Assembly: GCA_033961575.1 (NCBI GenBank)
Contig: CM066728.1
Location: 98,656,852-98,720,851 of the forward strand
Source of the DNA: Aselliscus stoliczkanus
Lineage: Eukaryota > Chordata > Mammalia > Chiroptera > Hipposideridae
Reading direction: 5' to 3'
Length of the DNA stretch: 64,000 nt
Translations under genes and position numbers: made by a program
The notes under the pieces: model-generated
Database searches by the model: none
Seen by the model: only the letters and a program-made list of their open reading frames with translations
What the model was told of the DNA's origin: nothing
Shown here: positions 1 to 12,568 of the stretch, one piece after another
Layout: each line of letters starts with the position of its first letter
Position numbering within the stretch: the stretch's first letter is position 1

Positions 1-305
1 GTGTCATTCTTACATATGTTCATCAAAATTGAATTGGAATGAAAGTATACCTATTTTCCCTTCTCCTTCAGAAGATTGTGAAGCTAGTATGCACATGTCC
101 AAGGACGCAAGCAGAAGTCAACTGAAAATTATGCCCCTGGTCTATAAACATTTCACTTTCAGTGATGTTAGTAGTGTCAAAATTACTATACAGCCATGGG
201 GTTTTTATATTGGAAAAAAATCACTGATGGCCAACCCAAGGGTTGAAATGCTCTTTTTATTAACAAACACTAACTACTTACAGGGTTTAAGAAAGATTTC
301 CAGAA
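1..305. other. unique-looking sequence, no gene seen
   Basis: No repeat family or coding signal is recognised. A 104-codon open frame (29-343) runs through here into the following DNA transposon, so it is unlikely to be a real gene. It has no recognisable domain. Confidence 0.5.
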
Positions 306-307
306 TA

Positions 308-943
308 CAGCATGGATTACTTAACAACAGGGGTGTGTTCTAGGAAATGCATTGTTGGGTGATTCCGTCATTGTGTGAACATTGTAGAGTCCACTACACA
401 AACCTGCATGCCATCGCCTGCTGCACGCTTAGGCTGCATGGTGTAGCCTATGGTTCCTAGGCCACAAGTCTGTACAGCATGTTATGAACAAAACAACACA
501 AGATTAAATCAAACACAAGAGGAAAATGGTGCATTCAAGAGACTCTCTAAACGAGATATACAAGGCTGCTGCTGGAGTAACACAGCATACTGTTTTACAG
601 CAATCTTTTTTATTTTCCATAAGTAGAAAGAGTGCATTCTAAAACAATGATAAGCAGTATAGTATAGTGAATACGTAAGCCAGTAACATGGTTGTTTGTT
701 ATCATTATCAAGTATTATGTATTGTACATAATTGTATGTGCTGTACTTTTATATGACTGACCACATAGTAGGTTTGTTTACACCAGCATCACCATAAACA
801 TATAATGCTTTGCATAATGATGTTATGACAACTCTGATGTTTCTAAGCCACAGGAATTTTTCAGCTGCATTATACCTTTATGAGACCACCATCTTATATG
901 CATTTAGTCATTGACCAAAACATTGTTATATGGCACATGACTG
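308..943. mobile_element. MER2/Tigger-type nonautonomous DNA transposon
   Basis: The left end begins CAGCATGGATTACTTAAC and the right end finishes CACATGACTG. These are diverged inverted termini of the pogo/Tigger (MER2-like) group. TA dinucleotides flank both ends (306-307 and 944-945), as expected for Tc1/mariner-superfamily insertion. Internal sequence such as the stretch around 345-390 and the region around 740-800 matches my memory of MER2-like consensus. At about 636 bp with no transposase reading frame it is nonautonomous. Divergence looks high, so it is an old copy. Family naming is from memory; the ends and TA duplication are seen directly. Confidence 0.7.
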
Positions 944-945
944 TA

Positions 946-1516
946 TAGTAATTCTGGCACTTCTGACATACTGGAAATAAAATGTTTGTGGATCAAGGGC
1001 ATGATTTTGTAGTTGCCTACTACTTGGCTTCTCATACATGTGCATAATAGTTTCACAAATTCTGACATAGGAGGGCCAATAAGTACACTTTTATTCCTAT
1101 TCAGTTTTGATGAACAGATATAAGAATGACACCTTTCCCCAAGGGAAAGATAGAATAGATTGCCGTTGTGATCAGTGACATCAATTTTTATTCTCTTATG
1201 ATAAGATCATTTACCTTTTTATCTATTCAAATGAACATTGTCATCATTTGTCTTCTTTATTATCCTAGAGGAAAGAAAAAAAAAAGGTGACTCAGTGTCA
1301 TAGCCTCCAGCATTTCTTACATAATACCTCCTTGAATCTCATTTACATGCTTTATGAATATATTTATTGTACTAAAAGTCAATTGCCTAATGTTTTCCAA
1401 GATGTTCAAGGCAGTAAGCTGGGATTTCTCAAACTTAAAAGCATATTGATTTTGACAGTTAAGAGAATTTGAGATTTCTGTATTAATTACACTGTTTACA
1501 TAGAAATGATCTGTAT
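946..1516. other. unique-looking sequence, no gene seen
   Basis: AT-rich sequence without a recognised repeat. A 61-codon open frame at 1287-1472 has no recognisable domain and is most likely chance. Confidence 0.45.
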
Positions 1517-1675
1517 GGGTCCGGCTGAGTAGCTCAGTTGGTTACGAGCTTGCTCAAGAGTGTGAGTTGAGCAACAGGGTTGCCGGTTGGATTCCTGGCC
1601 TGAGCTGAGCAAACGCTGAGCTGACAACAGGTGGCAGGATGGCACAGCTAAAAACCAAAAAAAGAAAAAGAAAAG
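1517..1675 (+). mobile_element. tRNA-derived SINE, family A
   Basis: The element opens with a tRNA-like head. The A-box-like GAGTAGCTCAGTTGGTTA is followed about 45 bases later by a B-box-like GGTTGGATTCC (consensus GGTTCGANTCC), which together form an internal RNA polymerase III promoter. A short body containing GCTGAGCTGACAACAGGTGG follows, then an impure A-rich tail. It is unrelated in body sequence to the more numerous SINE family B in this window. A second partial copy of the same body lies at 49246-49345. I infer a bat lineage SINE; no target duplication was clear. Confidence 0.8.
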
Positions 1676-3370
1676 AGCTTTATGTAATTCATGTATTCTT
1701 ATGATGCACATTTTCAAAAATATAGAGTTTTTGCATGAATTACTAAAACAGAAAGACATTACTAATTTAACAAGATACAAATATATCATTATACATATAT
1801 CATAAATATATAAATATATATATTAGACAGAAGTTGTAATAAACTGTTAGTTTTGAGAATGTATATAGTTCTTAATTTGTATGCCTATCTGAAAAAAATA
1901 AATTATAAAATTGTACACTTGAAACCTATATAATTTTACTAACCAATGATATCAGTTCAATAAAACAAATTGGTATAAAAAATTAGGGTTTGATGTGAAA
2001 TCATCATAATCATTATAGAGAAATATTTTCACATTTTGTTTTAAATAAAATGGTAATTTTGTGAAAAAGAAACAATTTTTCTTTAATTACAGACTGCTAT
2101 AATTTAAATCTATTTTATATGATTTTGTTAACCTGTTCTTTATAATGGAATATAACAAATATATAATATCCAATATAAATGAAAATAATTATATTATCAA
2201 ACATATAGTAATTTATATTTTGTTTTATTCATGTTATATTACTACTTAATAATAATAAGTAAAAAATACTATGGCAATTAAATATTGGAAATGTTTTTGA
2301 TGAAACTGCATACAAGTAATAGGTATGTTAGGGAAGGCATTTTGAGTTGACTCTATTCTATTCAGCTATTTCACAAAGAGATATGGTAAAAGAGCCTTTG
2401 AGAATAAATAATTTAAAAGGAACAAAGAAATTTTGCTAAGTTAAGGCTTTCTGATGAACTAATTAGTATGATATGTGCTAAAAAAAATCCCCAGTGAGGG
2501 TTAATCAATTTATTTTAATGTTGCTTGAGGAGTAATGATTTGGCACTTTCTAAGTCTATTAACTCAAGTCTTGTTATGCCTCAGCTATTCTATGAGTTTA
2601 TCCTTCTTTTCCTTTGTCCCACTCTATGTCTCCACTACATTGTAATTTTGCATTAGCATTAAAATTAGCATTTCTAAAGATTTAGTGGGGCTTCACAATT
2701 TACCAAACTTATCTGACACATTCTGCCACTAGAGCCTCACAATAATACTTTGAAAGGTGTGTTATTATTACTAATACGTTATTAAGCAAATAAATGAAGA
2801 CCAGAGACTTAGCTACACAGCACATAAATAGAGGACATGTTCTTTAAGCACACATCTGTTAACATTGATTTCAGTGAATATTCTGTTATTTCACAGTAGT
2901 CACTGAATTTTATTACCTAGATCAATAAGTCATTTAATCATCCCATATTTTGTTTGTTTCCTGTCCAAAGTGTGATCCAGACATGAGTCATGACTTAGGT
3001 GATTCAGCATAACTTTAACCTTTGAAATATGGAAATTTTGGAAATATTTGTTGTCTTTCTAGCTAGAAATAGTGCAAGTTCCTTATCTGCTGACTGTATC
3101 CACTCCCATTCCAATACACAGAGTAACTGACCATTAATTTATCCAAAAACAATTTATCCTAGAGCTTGATCTCTTTCCATTGGTTTTATTTGGCCACAAC
3201 ATAGCAATTTTTTCTTGAAAGGCAGCAAAATAGTTTTTATGTTTTCTCAGAACTGTGCTGAGTTTCTTACTACAATTCTTTAACCTTCCATGCTTTATTT
3301 TTTCTAGTATGTGGACAACTGCCTTTATTTCTCAGACTCTCTATGGTATTAACTTTTGCAATCATTAAGT
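1676..3370. other. AT-rich unique-looking sequence; possible MIR trace
   Basis: Very AT-rich, with no coding signal. A weak MIR-like stretch may lie near 2740-2830. Around 2982 there is TGAGTCATGACTTAGG followed by TGATTCAGC, an AP-1/MARE-like pair, but this is too short to claim as a regulatory site. Confidence 0.35.
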
Positions 3371-3427
3371 ATGTGTTTGTATGTGTATGTGTGTGAGTGT
3401 GTGTGTGTGTGTTCATGTGTGTGTGTT
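3371..3427. repeat. (TG)n microsatellite
   Basis: Interrupted GT dinucleotide run directly abutting the 3' end of an antisense L1. Confidence 0.9.
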
Positions 3428-3812
3428 TATTTTTATTAAATGTATTGAAGTGGCATTGGTTAGTAAAATGATATAGGTTCAAGTGTACATTTCTATAATA
3501 CATCATGTATATATTGCAGTGTGTATTCACCACCAGAGTCTCCTTTCATCACCATATATTTGACCCCCTTTACACTCTTCTACCACTGCCCTCCCCCTTT
3601 ACCCTTTGGTAACCACCAAACTTTAGTCTGTGTCTGAGTTTTTTGTTTGTTTGTTTGTTGCTTTCAATTTTATATCCCACATATGAGTGAAATTGTATGG
3701 TTCTCAACTTTTTCTGACTAATTTTCCTTAGCATGATAATCTCAAGATCCATCTATGTAGTCACAAGTGGCAGCATTTCATCTTTCCTTATGGCTGAGTA
3801 ATACATAAGTGT
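3428..3812 (-). mobile_element. LINE-1 3' end fragment, antisense
   Basis: Read on the minus strand this is the last part of L1 ORF2 followed by a 3' untranslated region. The plus strand starts T-rich (poly-A in reverse), then carries the TTGGTTAGTAAAATGATATA-type 3' UTR seen again at 11.5, 16.6 and 26.6 kb. An antisense ORF2 C-terminal remnant follows, and its minus-strand frame at 3570-3752 begins MDLEIIMLRKIS. That compares with [12 protein letters not shown] in the younger L1 at 46.5 kb. The copy is 5'-truncated and mutated. Confidence 0.85.
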
Positions 3813-5006
3813 GTTTTAATTAAGTTTCAATATGATACAAAATAAACAGATACATCTATAGAACAGTAGATGGATCTAATAGATAAAGGCAATCAGCATC
3901 TATTGCATTGTATTTGACTAACTTTATAAGTTACTACTTCAAGTAAAAGTTAAGCAATACATGTAGTCATATATGAATCATTATACTTCATGACCTAGAA
4001 AAATAAATATCATTTCTAAAGACAGTTTTCTCCATTCTAAGTAGAAACTTGCCATTAAGTAACATTGGATCAAATGTGTAATTCTCCAAAAAGCATAACA
4101 TAACTTTCAAAATTTTGTTGCTATTGATTTTTATACTTAAGAAAGATGAGTAACTCATATGTGGAGATGCTACTTAGTGGCATTAAATAGCAAAATATAC
4201 ACAAGAAAAGTTTTGTAGAGTGTAAGTACTTATCAAATTGAACTCCCTTTGTTTTTTGAAATTATATAAGTGGGCATTTTAGGTGATTTAAGTCCTAATT
4301 CATAATTCCTTACTTATATCCATCTGAACAAAAAGTTTATTTTTCTCCAACTCTATAAACTATATGATATTACTTATCAAAACTACTTTTGCTATATATG
4401 TCTACAGTAGTTGAGTTATGATACTGCTTCTTCAGTTAACGGTAGCATTCCAAGCCATTTATCATTAACTAAACCAAAAAACACCACATAAATATTTGCA
4501 ATGAAATGTTTTTTTGGGCAGGCTATAGTAATATATGTGATCTATATTTATCAGAGGAAAAATATGAATTTTAAAAATGAGGTAAAAGTCCTTCAGCCAG
4601 TTCCCTTCCAGTACATTAATGCATTTTGTTCTGAATTTCCATTGCTTCTGAATCGCAACTGATTCTCTTTGTACATCCAGTGATTTTACCTGTGCATATT
4701 ACAACTCCATGCTGGGAGGATAATGCTCAGGATCCAAACTAAAGATATTAGAATGTAAATGAAAAGCGTATTTTTGTAGTAGGGGAAAACCAAATGTGAT
4801 TAATCATAAAATATAATTTTCTAAGCCTTAATGAATATGTCTTCAAAACTATTTTCCCCATTAGTGAGTGAAATAATATTAGCTTTATAAATTAGCCTTC
4901 TCAAAATTTCCAGAAAATTTTAGTAGATTGGCAATGCAGCATAGTATGAATTTCCAGAACAGATTACCTTTGATATCATGATGCCCACTAAATTAAATGA
5001 AGCATA
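3813..5006. other. AT-rich unique-looking sequence
   Basis: No coding frame, RNA gene or recognised repeat. Confidence 0.45.
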
Positions 5007-5580
5007 TGAGGTCTGACAGTTAAGTTCACAAACTTATTACAACAATTTTATTAACTTTTTTTTATATCAGAGGGATTATTATTTATGAATTTGCACCAGC
5101 TGGACAAACAGTAAACCAAGATTACTATTTGGAAGTGCTGAAAAGGCTGCGTGAAAAAGTTTGACGGCCTGAAATTTTCACTAACCATTCATGGCTTTTA
5201 CATCATGACAGTGCACCAGCTCACATGGCACTGTCTGTGAAGGAGTTTTTAGCCAGTAAACAAATAACTGTATTGGAACACCCTCCCTACTCACATAATG
5301 ACTGGCCCCCAATGACTTCTTTCTTCACCCAAAGATAAAGGAAATATTGAAAGGAAGACTTGTGATGACATTCAGGACATCAAGGATAATAATACGATGT
5401 CAGCTCTGATGTCCATTCCAGAAAAGTGGTCCACAATTGCTTCAAAGGGTGGACTAGGCACTGGCATTGGTATATATCTTCCCAAGGGGAGTACTTCGAA
5501 GGTGACCATAGTGATATTCAGTAACGAGGTGTGTAGCACCTTTTCTAGGATAAGTTTGTGAACTTAATTGTTGGACCTCA
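5007..5580 (+). mobile_element. internally deleted mariner transposon
   Basis: The ends form 30-bp inverted repeats: the left begins TGAGGTCTGACAGTTAAGTT and the right ends AATTGTTGGACCTCA, with about three mismatches. TA duplications lie at 5005-5006 and 5581-5582. At 574 bp it is under half the usual 1.3 kb of an autonomous mariner. The missing part corresponds to the N-terminal DNA-binding region and first catalytic aspartate. Remaining plus-strand coding remnants include a FAPAGQTVNQ-like segment and an HHDSAPAH block at 5201-5224, the second catalytic aspartate region. The downstream YSPDLAPND-type third aspartate motif is disrupted. The element cannot make transposase but may once have been mobilised in trans. 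Confidence 0.9.
5088..5333 (+). pseudogene. mariner transposase remnant (central catalytic part)
   Basis: Reading the plus strand with corrections for frame breaks, a mariner-type DDE/D transposase core can be followed. First comes FAPAGQTVNQ with YYLEVLKRLREKV, then an in-frame stop, then HHDSAPAH at 5201 and HPPYS near 5280. In this family the aspartate in HHD and one 35 residues later in the YSPDLAPND block coordinate metal for strand transfer. Here the second block reads HNDWPPM, so the spacing and residues are damaged, and a stop follows at about 5333. No helix-turn-helix N-terminus is present. It is non-functional. Confidence 0.75.
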
Positions 5581-5582
5581 TA

Positions 5583-6900
5583 TGTGAGCTCTTAGTGTTA
5601 GGGATTTAAGGTGCCAGTCACCGCTCCTCCACTATGGTTTCAGTAGATATGATACAAGTGTCAGTAATCAAATGAGAAATTAAATAAGACTTTATTAAGT
5701 ATTACTGAAAACTGAAAGCGTCACATTAGAAATTCAGTGCAGGAATGAAGTGTTAAAAGGAATAGACTCTATTGCAATCAAGATGCACAGGAGGGAAAGT
5801 GGGGGAATACCAAATCTTTGCTATGCCTCTGGGAAACATTTAGTTCAACTAATTCAATAAAATAAAAGCTCATGGCAACTTTCTATAGTTGTCCCTCCTC
5901 TCTCTTTCACGTTGGATGCAAATAAAGAAGCATTTGGCTCTTACTGCGCTGGAAACCACTACTCTACTCTACAAGGAAAGCTCGTTGTAGACTAAAGTTT
6001 AGACTGCTCACCTAATTTACATAGAAAAACTGAGTCACGGGTGACCTTGTTGAGACAACTGATCTACCAAATTTTTGTGAATTCTGTACCTACCACGGAA
6101 TATTCTGTTGACTTCAACAAATACATATTTTTTAATATGTAGGTTTTCCTACATAAGGGAAGCCAGCTTATAATACACTTAAAATTTTAGACAGAAGCAC
6201 TCCAGGATTTAAGTTATCAAAGAATATCAGTGTGTCCTTGAAGTTATTGAATTGCCACATGAGTCCCAGCAGAAATCCACATACTCACTCTGGGAGCACA
6301 CTATATACCTACCTAAGATACAGCAATAAGGAAACCCGTAGGAAAGATTTTGCAAGTTGTACCATGAGGTAGGTTCATTGTCTTCAATAAGGTTCCATAA
6401 TACCCCTATGGGTAAATCAGAGGCCAGAACATTATCATTAATGATTTAGCCAATTCAAATTTGAACTTCTGTTTATCTGCAACCCTGAACATCTTAAGTG
6501 ATGTATATATTTTTCCATTGTATGGCAACAACCTGGAGTTAAACTGGCATCATCCCTGGACCAGTTACTAGTGGTAGCCTCTTAAAGTAACTAACTTCAA
6601 ATTTGTCCTACCATTCATTTCTTAACTGAGTCCAAAATCTGTGTCAGGAATACAAATCTGATATCTTACCCAACCTTAGAATCTTACCCAACCTTAGAAA
6701 CTGTCCAGAACTTTTCCAAAGCTCTGAGGATAAAACAAAAGCCTTAGCATCTCCCACAAGGCCATTTAACAGGACTTGCTCCTGTTAACGTTCTCAAACT
6801 CATTTATCTGCACTCTTTCTCCATGTTCTTCACTGTAGCCAACACCTTTTTTTCCAATTCCTTGAGGGTACTTGATTCCTCTTACAATAGGTTCTTGACA
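5583..6900. other. unclassified sequence, possible old retroelement
   Basis: No coding potential. The stretch 5590-6150 is slightly richer in GC than its surroundings and could be an old LTR remnant, but I do not recognise the family. An exact 18-bp tandem duplication lies at 6663-6698. Confidence 0.3.
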
Positions 6901-9436
6901 CATGATATTTTATATGCCTATAATAAATGTAATTGCTTTTAAAAAGCCAGATAATTTACCTAATGAGCACAGAGATGCTCATAAAAAATTACTGTTCATA
7001 CAGATTAACTATCATATTAATAAAAATTCTAGTCAAAGCCTTATAACAAAGTTCAAGTTCAAATGCTTACATAATCACTACTGATTAACAATAAACATGT
7101 ATTTGGCTATAATTTCACAAATATAAAATAATTTATCTTAACATGTTTTTATAGGAATAAAAGACTGAAGGAGTTACATTTCATTTTTTATATGGTATCA
7201 ATATAAATTATTATTATAATTAGCTTTATATTTCTGGTGACTATTGATAGAGAAATGAAAGGCTGACCTCAATGTATGTATATATACATACTTCATGTGT
7301 TTGTAAGGGGAAATGATATATTAATCTGTCACATTTATGAATATATTTATTTTCATAGGTATAGTGTTTTATACCAAAACAGCATTAGATACAAATCCAG
7401 AAGGAACTCACAATATTTAACACACTTTTAATGTGTTGAATCTATTTAAGGAGGTCATAATATAAATTTTGCAAGTATTTATAAACGCTCAAGTATGTAA
7501 AAAAAATAGACAAATTCTGAAATAACAAAAATACTGCGATGTAATCTCGACTCCCAGGGAATTGGATTTCTGTGTTTTCCTGATGTGACCATTAAAATAC
7601 AAAACATAACTACACACCGTAAGCCATAGAAAGGTAGGGGGATAAGGAAATCTTTGTTCCCTATGCATAGAAAAACCTATATCCCAAAATATGATCAGGG
7701 TTCCTGGATGTTTCTGCTGTCACAAAGAATCTGCCTTGAATTCAGACTTAGCAATATGTTTCATTTCAAGCAATATAAATCTAATTCTGAAATGATAGCC
7801 AACTAATGTGTGGTTTATTAAATGTGTGTGGGAATACAGAATGAGGGGCTATAAAATACTCTGACAGCAAACTTAACCAAATGTCCCTTGTAGATATTGC
7901 TTCTGGTCTTGACTCTCTGTTGCCGCAACTCTCCAGCGCTCCCTTCTGCTCATCCCAAATTTCAGGAGAGGACATTGACATAATGAAATGGATTAGGCCT
8001 CGAGGTGCCTGGAGCAAAGGTAGTGAAGACAGAAGGAAAAGCTGTTGGAAGGAGAAAAGATTTCCCTGTGAAGATTAAAAACAAAGTCAAACACATATAC
8101 AAACAAGCAAAAGGGGCTTCACACCCCCTTCAAATTATCTTCTCAAAATAGTTCATTCAGCAATAGTTTTTAGGTAGATGCACTGAGGCTATCTTAATCA
8201 AAAAAACATAACCACTGTTTACTTGTTAAAATAAAAGTAAAGTGTCAGTGCCTCTGTGACCCTCCCCTATCAGTACAGTAACTAACTTAGACTAATTTTT
8301 TATTTGTTTCTATGTTTTTCTATTTGTCTATGAAAAACTGAAATTAACTGGCAGGGTGATGACATTGAAGCCTTTTCTTTGGTGAGGAAGTGATTAAAAA
8401 TAATAGCTACAGAGAGTTGTGAAATTTTTGTAGATCAATTAATTTTGAAATCAAAGTTATACTGCATTCATTTCTTTAGGAAGATAGTTTTTTCTCCCTG
8501 GAGATTTAATTAATCTGGCCAGTTAACTTTATGCATCCATAGAACTTCTTTCCTTTTTCTTATGTTGTGACATTTATTAGTATCTATTTATCATATCCTT
8601 ATTTACATATATTATTTATCTCTAAGGAGTATTAGCTCTTTGAAAATGACTAGATATCTCTTTCATTTTTTGTAGTCCCAAGAGCTGTGCATCTAGAAGT
8701 TATTTGATGATAGCATTGAATGAGTGTCTCTCAGTGACAGAATTGTCTTCTAAATATTACAAACCAAATGTATCCGTGAAGAACTAGAAATGACAAGTTT
8801 TTACCAGAACAGTAGCATTCATCAGCTATACCCAATTCTATAGGTATTTGAAGAGATTAAATCCTAACCTTCACTATTTTTTTTTTCAAGTCATCACTGA
8901 TTAATTAGGAAAAATAAGATTTGCACCTCAAAATTGAGTTATGCTTACACTCTTAGAAAATTAGTCACTGGTGATATCTATTACTGTAGGGAGAAATACA
9001 TATATTAATGAATAAAATGTGAAGTGCTCAGTTATTGTGATATAAATACAAGTACTTGAGTTTTGAAGTTGAGCAAACTCAGTTATATTGAAGGGAGTTG
9101 TAAGTTAATACATAGTTTAGTCTGAAATGTGGCTTAATATGTTTGTATTTAGGGAGTAAATACTTTTCTTTTTCCATTGTTGTTTTTTCTGCTCACTGTT
9201 TGCGTTGATATCAGTGTGGACAAAAGTTTGAAATACTTGAATTTTATTATTGACTTAGTGTCTTCTATTTTTAACACCCCTTTTGCCTCAGATACACTCA
9301 TGTTCAATGTCTGCCCATGTTCACATTCTCAGTAGACATCTTACCAGAACAAATTCATTAAAATATTACATAGGGATGGCATAATGCTAAGGTGACATTA
9401 ATGAATTATTCTTTTATAAAGTTCTCTGACACAATA
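6901..9436. other. AT-rich unique-looking sequence
   Basis: Short chance frames only (for example 6902-7084 and 7781-8078 on both strands). The block 8870-8990, with AT-rich homeodomain-like words, could be conserved noncoding DNA, but this cannot be tested from one sequence. Confidence 0.35.
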
Positions 9437-9457
9437 CATTCATTCATTCATTCATTC
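9437..9457. repeat. (CATT)n short tandem repeat
   Basis: About five perfect CATT units. Confidence 0.8.
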
Positions 9458-10465
9458 GAGTAGTAACTCTGTGACTAACTCTTCTCTAGTTACCAAGATG
9501 CCTGAGTCACATTTCTTCCCACCTCATAGTTATGTTTCAGCTACCTCTTTGTTTGATCCACCCAGTCTTCAACACTTATTCTTACCTGTAGCTTTCTTCT
9601 TGTGATGTACGCCTCTTCATTTCCTGCTGTAAATGGACATATAGAAACACTCCCCTGTGGAATCCCAACTGCCAACAGCTCATCACAAATCTATCATGAG
9701 CTAGGTAAGTGATTTCCCAGGAGATACACAGAATTAGATTGTATATCAGGTCTCCTTGGATTAATATGATTCACCTAGAAATCTTTGGGGCTGCTATTTA
9801 AACCCCTGGGACTACACCATTCAATTAAAGCATAGACTTTTCTTCCCATCCATTCTGTTGAGGTTGCCTGAGCTTCTCTTCCTCTCTTGTTCATCCTCCC
9901 CTAGTCTCCCTAGCATATAGTGCATAATGTCCTGAAAGCCAAATAAAATAAAGCTATATCATTTATGTCTTCTGGGCCATGCGATATATTTTTGTCACAA
10001 AGCCATAGGGTAATCTTTTAAACCTAGACACTGTTAAATGACTTTCTTGGTATCAGCTCCAACCCCTGCTTCACTGCTATCCACATACCCCATTATAGCC
10101 CACTGGAGTAGTAGGAGGAAGGGAGACCCATAGAGCAATGCCTCTGCAAAGCCACAGGATTAGGCACTCTTTATGAAAACCATCTGATAATAACAGTACA
10201 ATGTTTGGCAGAGTGTGAGCAGTCTACCAAGGAGAATCTATTTCCCTTCGTGGAATTTGCTATTTTCTAATAGATGGTTAGGTTTTACTTGATTCAATTA
10301 AAGATGATGCAGGTGTGGGTGCCATTTCTACTCGATTGTCTAAAACCTCATACTATCTTCAGTTCACAAAAGATGAATGTTTTTAAAGATTTAAGTCAAT
10401 GAGGTTTTTTTCCATGGGAGAATTATTCAAACAAAAGGTGTGTATGATAGGCATATTAGGGCAAT
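9458..10465. other. unclassified sequence
   Basis: No gene or known repeat recognised. Slightly higher GC than the flanks. Confidence 0.35.
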
Positions 10466-10809
10466 AATTGTAGACTGAATGTGTGTATCCTTTCAGATTC
10501 ATGTGTCAAATCCCTAAACTCCACAGAGGTGAAGCATCCAGGAAGTAAATAAGTTTGGGTGATGATGTGAGGGCGGGGGCCTTTTAATGAAATTAGTGAC
10601 CTTTTAAGAAGAGAAAGAGACCACTGCCACATAAAGATATAGTGAGAAGGCTGCTGGCTCAAGCCAGGAAGAGGGCCTTCTCCAAAAAATGAATCTTCCT
10701 GCATTGAGATTTCGGACGCCTCCAGAATCCTGAGAAATGAATGTCTGTTGTTTAAACCACAGAGATTATGGTACTTTGTTATCCAACAGCCCAAGCTCAA
10801 CAAGGCAGC
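10466..10809 (+). mobile_element. MaLR-type solitary LTR (MLT1/MST-like)
   Basis: Sequence follows the MLT1/MST-type LTR order that I remember: the TAGACTGAATGTGTGTATCC start, AAGAAGAGAAAGAGACC, TATAGTGAGAAGGCTGCTGG, GCCAGGAAGAGGGCC, CTCCAGAATCCTGAGAAAT and a 3' part with TTGTTTAAACCACAGAG then GGTACTTTGTTATCCAACAG. It is a solitary LTR with no internal retroviral region. The minus-strand 119-codon frame across it (10456-10815) is a chance frame. Confidence 0.8.
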
Positions 10810-11507
10810 AGTCAAAGTTATCTGCCATGATATTCTTCAGTTTCCCAAGGCCATCTACCTGGGGGTGGTGAGGTGGAGCACACGAAGGAACTTATTAAAT
10901 TTCCATGTTTTACATTTTTGAAGACCAGTTTAATCAATAGAGACTAGCTATGAGAAAGTCTTCTTAGAGGAGCAGATATGTCATCTTTATGCCTTTTAAT
11001 AGACATCACACAAATATTTTTCATCCTCTGCCTACATAACAGGCCTGGTTGGCATATAATTTAATGGTTGTTTTCATTCCCAAAATTCAGTGTTTCTCAA
11101 TTAACTAACTGCCATTTAAAGATCAACATGTTTAATAAAACTTTAAATACACCTGGAAAAACATATGCTGATAAAAGCCATCTGCATGTCTCCATTAACT
11201 TTGCATACTGATAAATTTAAGAAACTTGTAAGAATATTTTTATTATTCATTTGCAGACTCAGTTAAGTGTTACATTTTAATTATTTTACTTTAGTTATCA
11301 ATTCACAGTTGCTAAATTTTTTCAATTTAAAATGCATATCTGACACAGAGCTTAATCTATTTCTATATTATGATTCTTTTCACAGATTAAAATTTTTAAT
11401 GATATATTTCCAACATAAATATATAGTAAATAATATAATAAATCACCCACATTTAAAAGTTATTAAAATTGTAAAATATTTGCTTTATCTACATTTTATA
11501 TTTTTTA
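10810..11507. other. AT-rich unique-looking sequence
   Basis: No gene, RNA or repeat recognised. The 83-codon plus frame at 11267-11518 is AT-rich chance coding and runs into an L1 end. Confidence 0.4.
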
Positions 11508-11850
11508 ATCTTTATTAAATGTGTTGGGGTGAAGTTGGTTAATAAAATTATATAGGCTTCATGTATACAATTCTATAATACATCATCTATATATCACATT
11601 TGTATTCACCACCCAGAGTCAGTTCTTCAGTCACCATATATTTGATCCCTTTACCCTCATCTACCATTTCCTCTCCCGCTTTATCCCCTGGCAACCACTA
11701 AACTGTTGTCTGTGCCTATGAGTTTTTGCTTCTTTGTTTGTTTATCTTGTTCCTTTGTTGCTTTCAATTTTATATCCCACATATAAGTGAAATCATGTTG
11801 TTCTCGACTTTTTCTGTCTGACTTATTTTGCTTAGCATGATACTATATTT
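11508..11850 (-). mobile_element. LINE-1 3' end fragment, antisense
   Basis: Same antisense L1 3' UTR plus ORF2 C-terminal arrangement as at 3.4 kb: TTAATAAAATTATATAGGCT, CACCACCCAGAGTCAG, a T-rich stretch and TTATATCCCACATATAAGTG. It is 5'-truncated. Confidence 0.85.
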
Positions 11851-12552
11851 TTTTTAAAAAAAGTTCTTTGACTCTTCTAGGTAAAAACATAAATACATGA
11901 AGTTTTAGTTTAAATAATATATGTATTCTTTACATTAAATAACTAGATTGATAGTGTGGAATTTTATGAACCATTATGAATATAACTAGAATTCAGTGAC
12001 TCAAACTTATATGGTTTACCATCAATTCATTTACCATTATGAAGGCTGAAACAAATCTCTGATTTATTTCATTTCTAAGTAAATGTTCTCTGTAAATACT
12101 ATTCCTTTCTAAAATGTCTGCTGAATTCAATAACTCTGTACCAGTAAGACCCAGACCATGTAACACTATTTTTGACCAAGAAATCATGAGTGTTTATTTC
12201 ATTAATTTTTTGGATCATTTTTGTATATTGTGTTGATCAATTAATTATCCAGATTCATTACAGTTCAGATTTGTCATAGAACAGACCTGAGGACCTTCTT
12301 TCAAGGTGGGGTTCAGCCCTTTTACTTTTAGTATTAAGAATATCTACCCTATCCTGTGTGTATAGACAGCTTGAGAAAACTGTATTAACACATAAAACTG
12401 TTTAATTCTGTTTAGATTTTTCAATAGTCTAAAAGTACAGAAAGAGTTATAGCTAAAATATTGATCATATATTAAAACCCTGTATTTAATGAAACATGCA
12501 TTAAAATACCAAAGGAAAATGTTCCTAAATTTTGATAAGTTTAGAATTTTTT
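11851..12552. other. AT-rich unique-looking sequence
   Basis: No recognised feature. Confidence 0.4.
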
Positions 12553-12568
12553 CACAGGATGCGGTTTT

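Noticed and set aside
29..343. 104-codon open frame at the window start
   Set aside because: Composition is unremarkable, no domain is recognised and it reads into a MER2/Tigger-type element at its 3' end.
2980..3010. AP-1/MARE-like TGAGTCATGACTTAGG with TGATTCAGC
   Set aside because: Short degenerate motifs occur by chance in 64 kb, and no surrounding evidence of an enhancer can be seen.
10456..10815. 119-codon minus-strand frame
   Set aside because: Covers a MaLR LTR in the opposite orientation.
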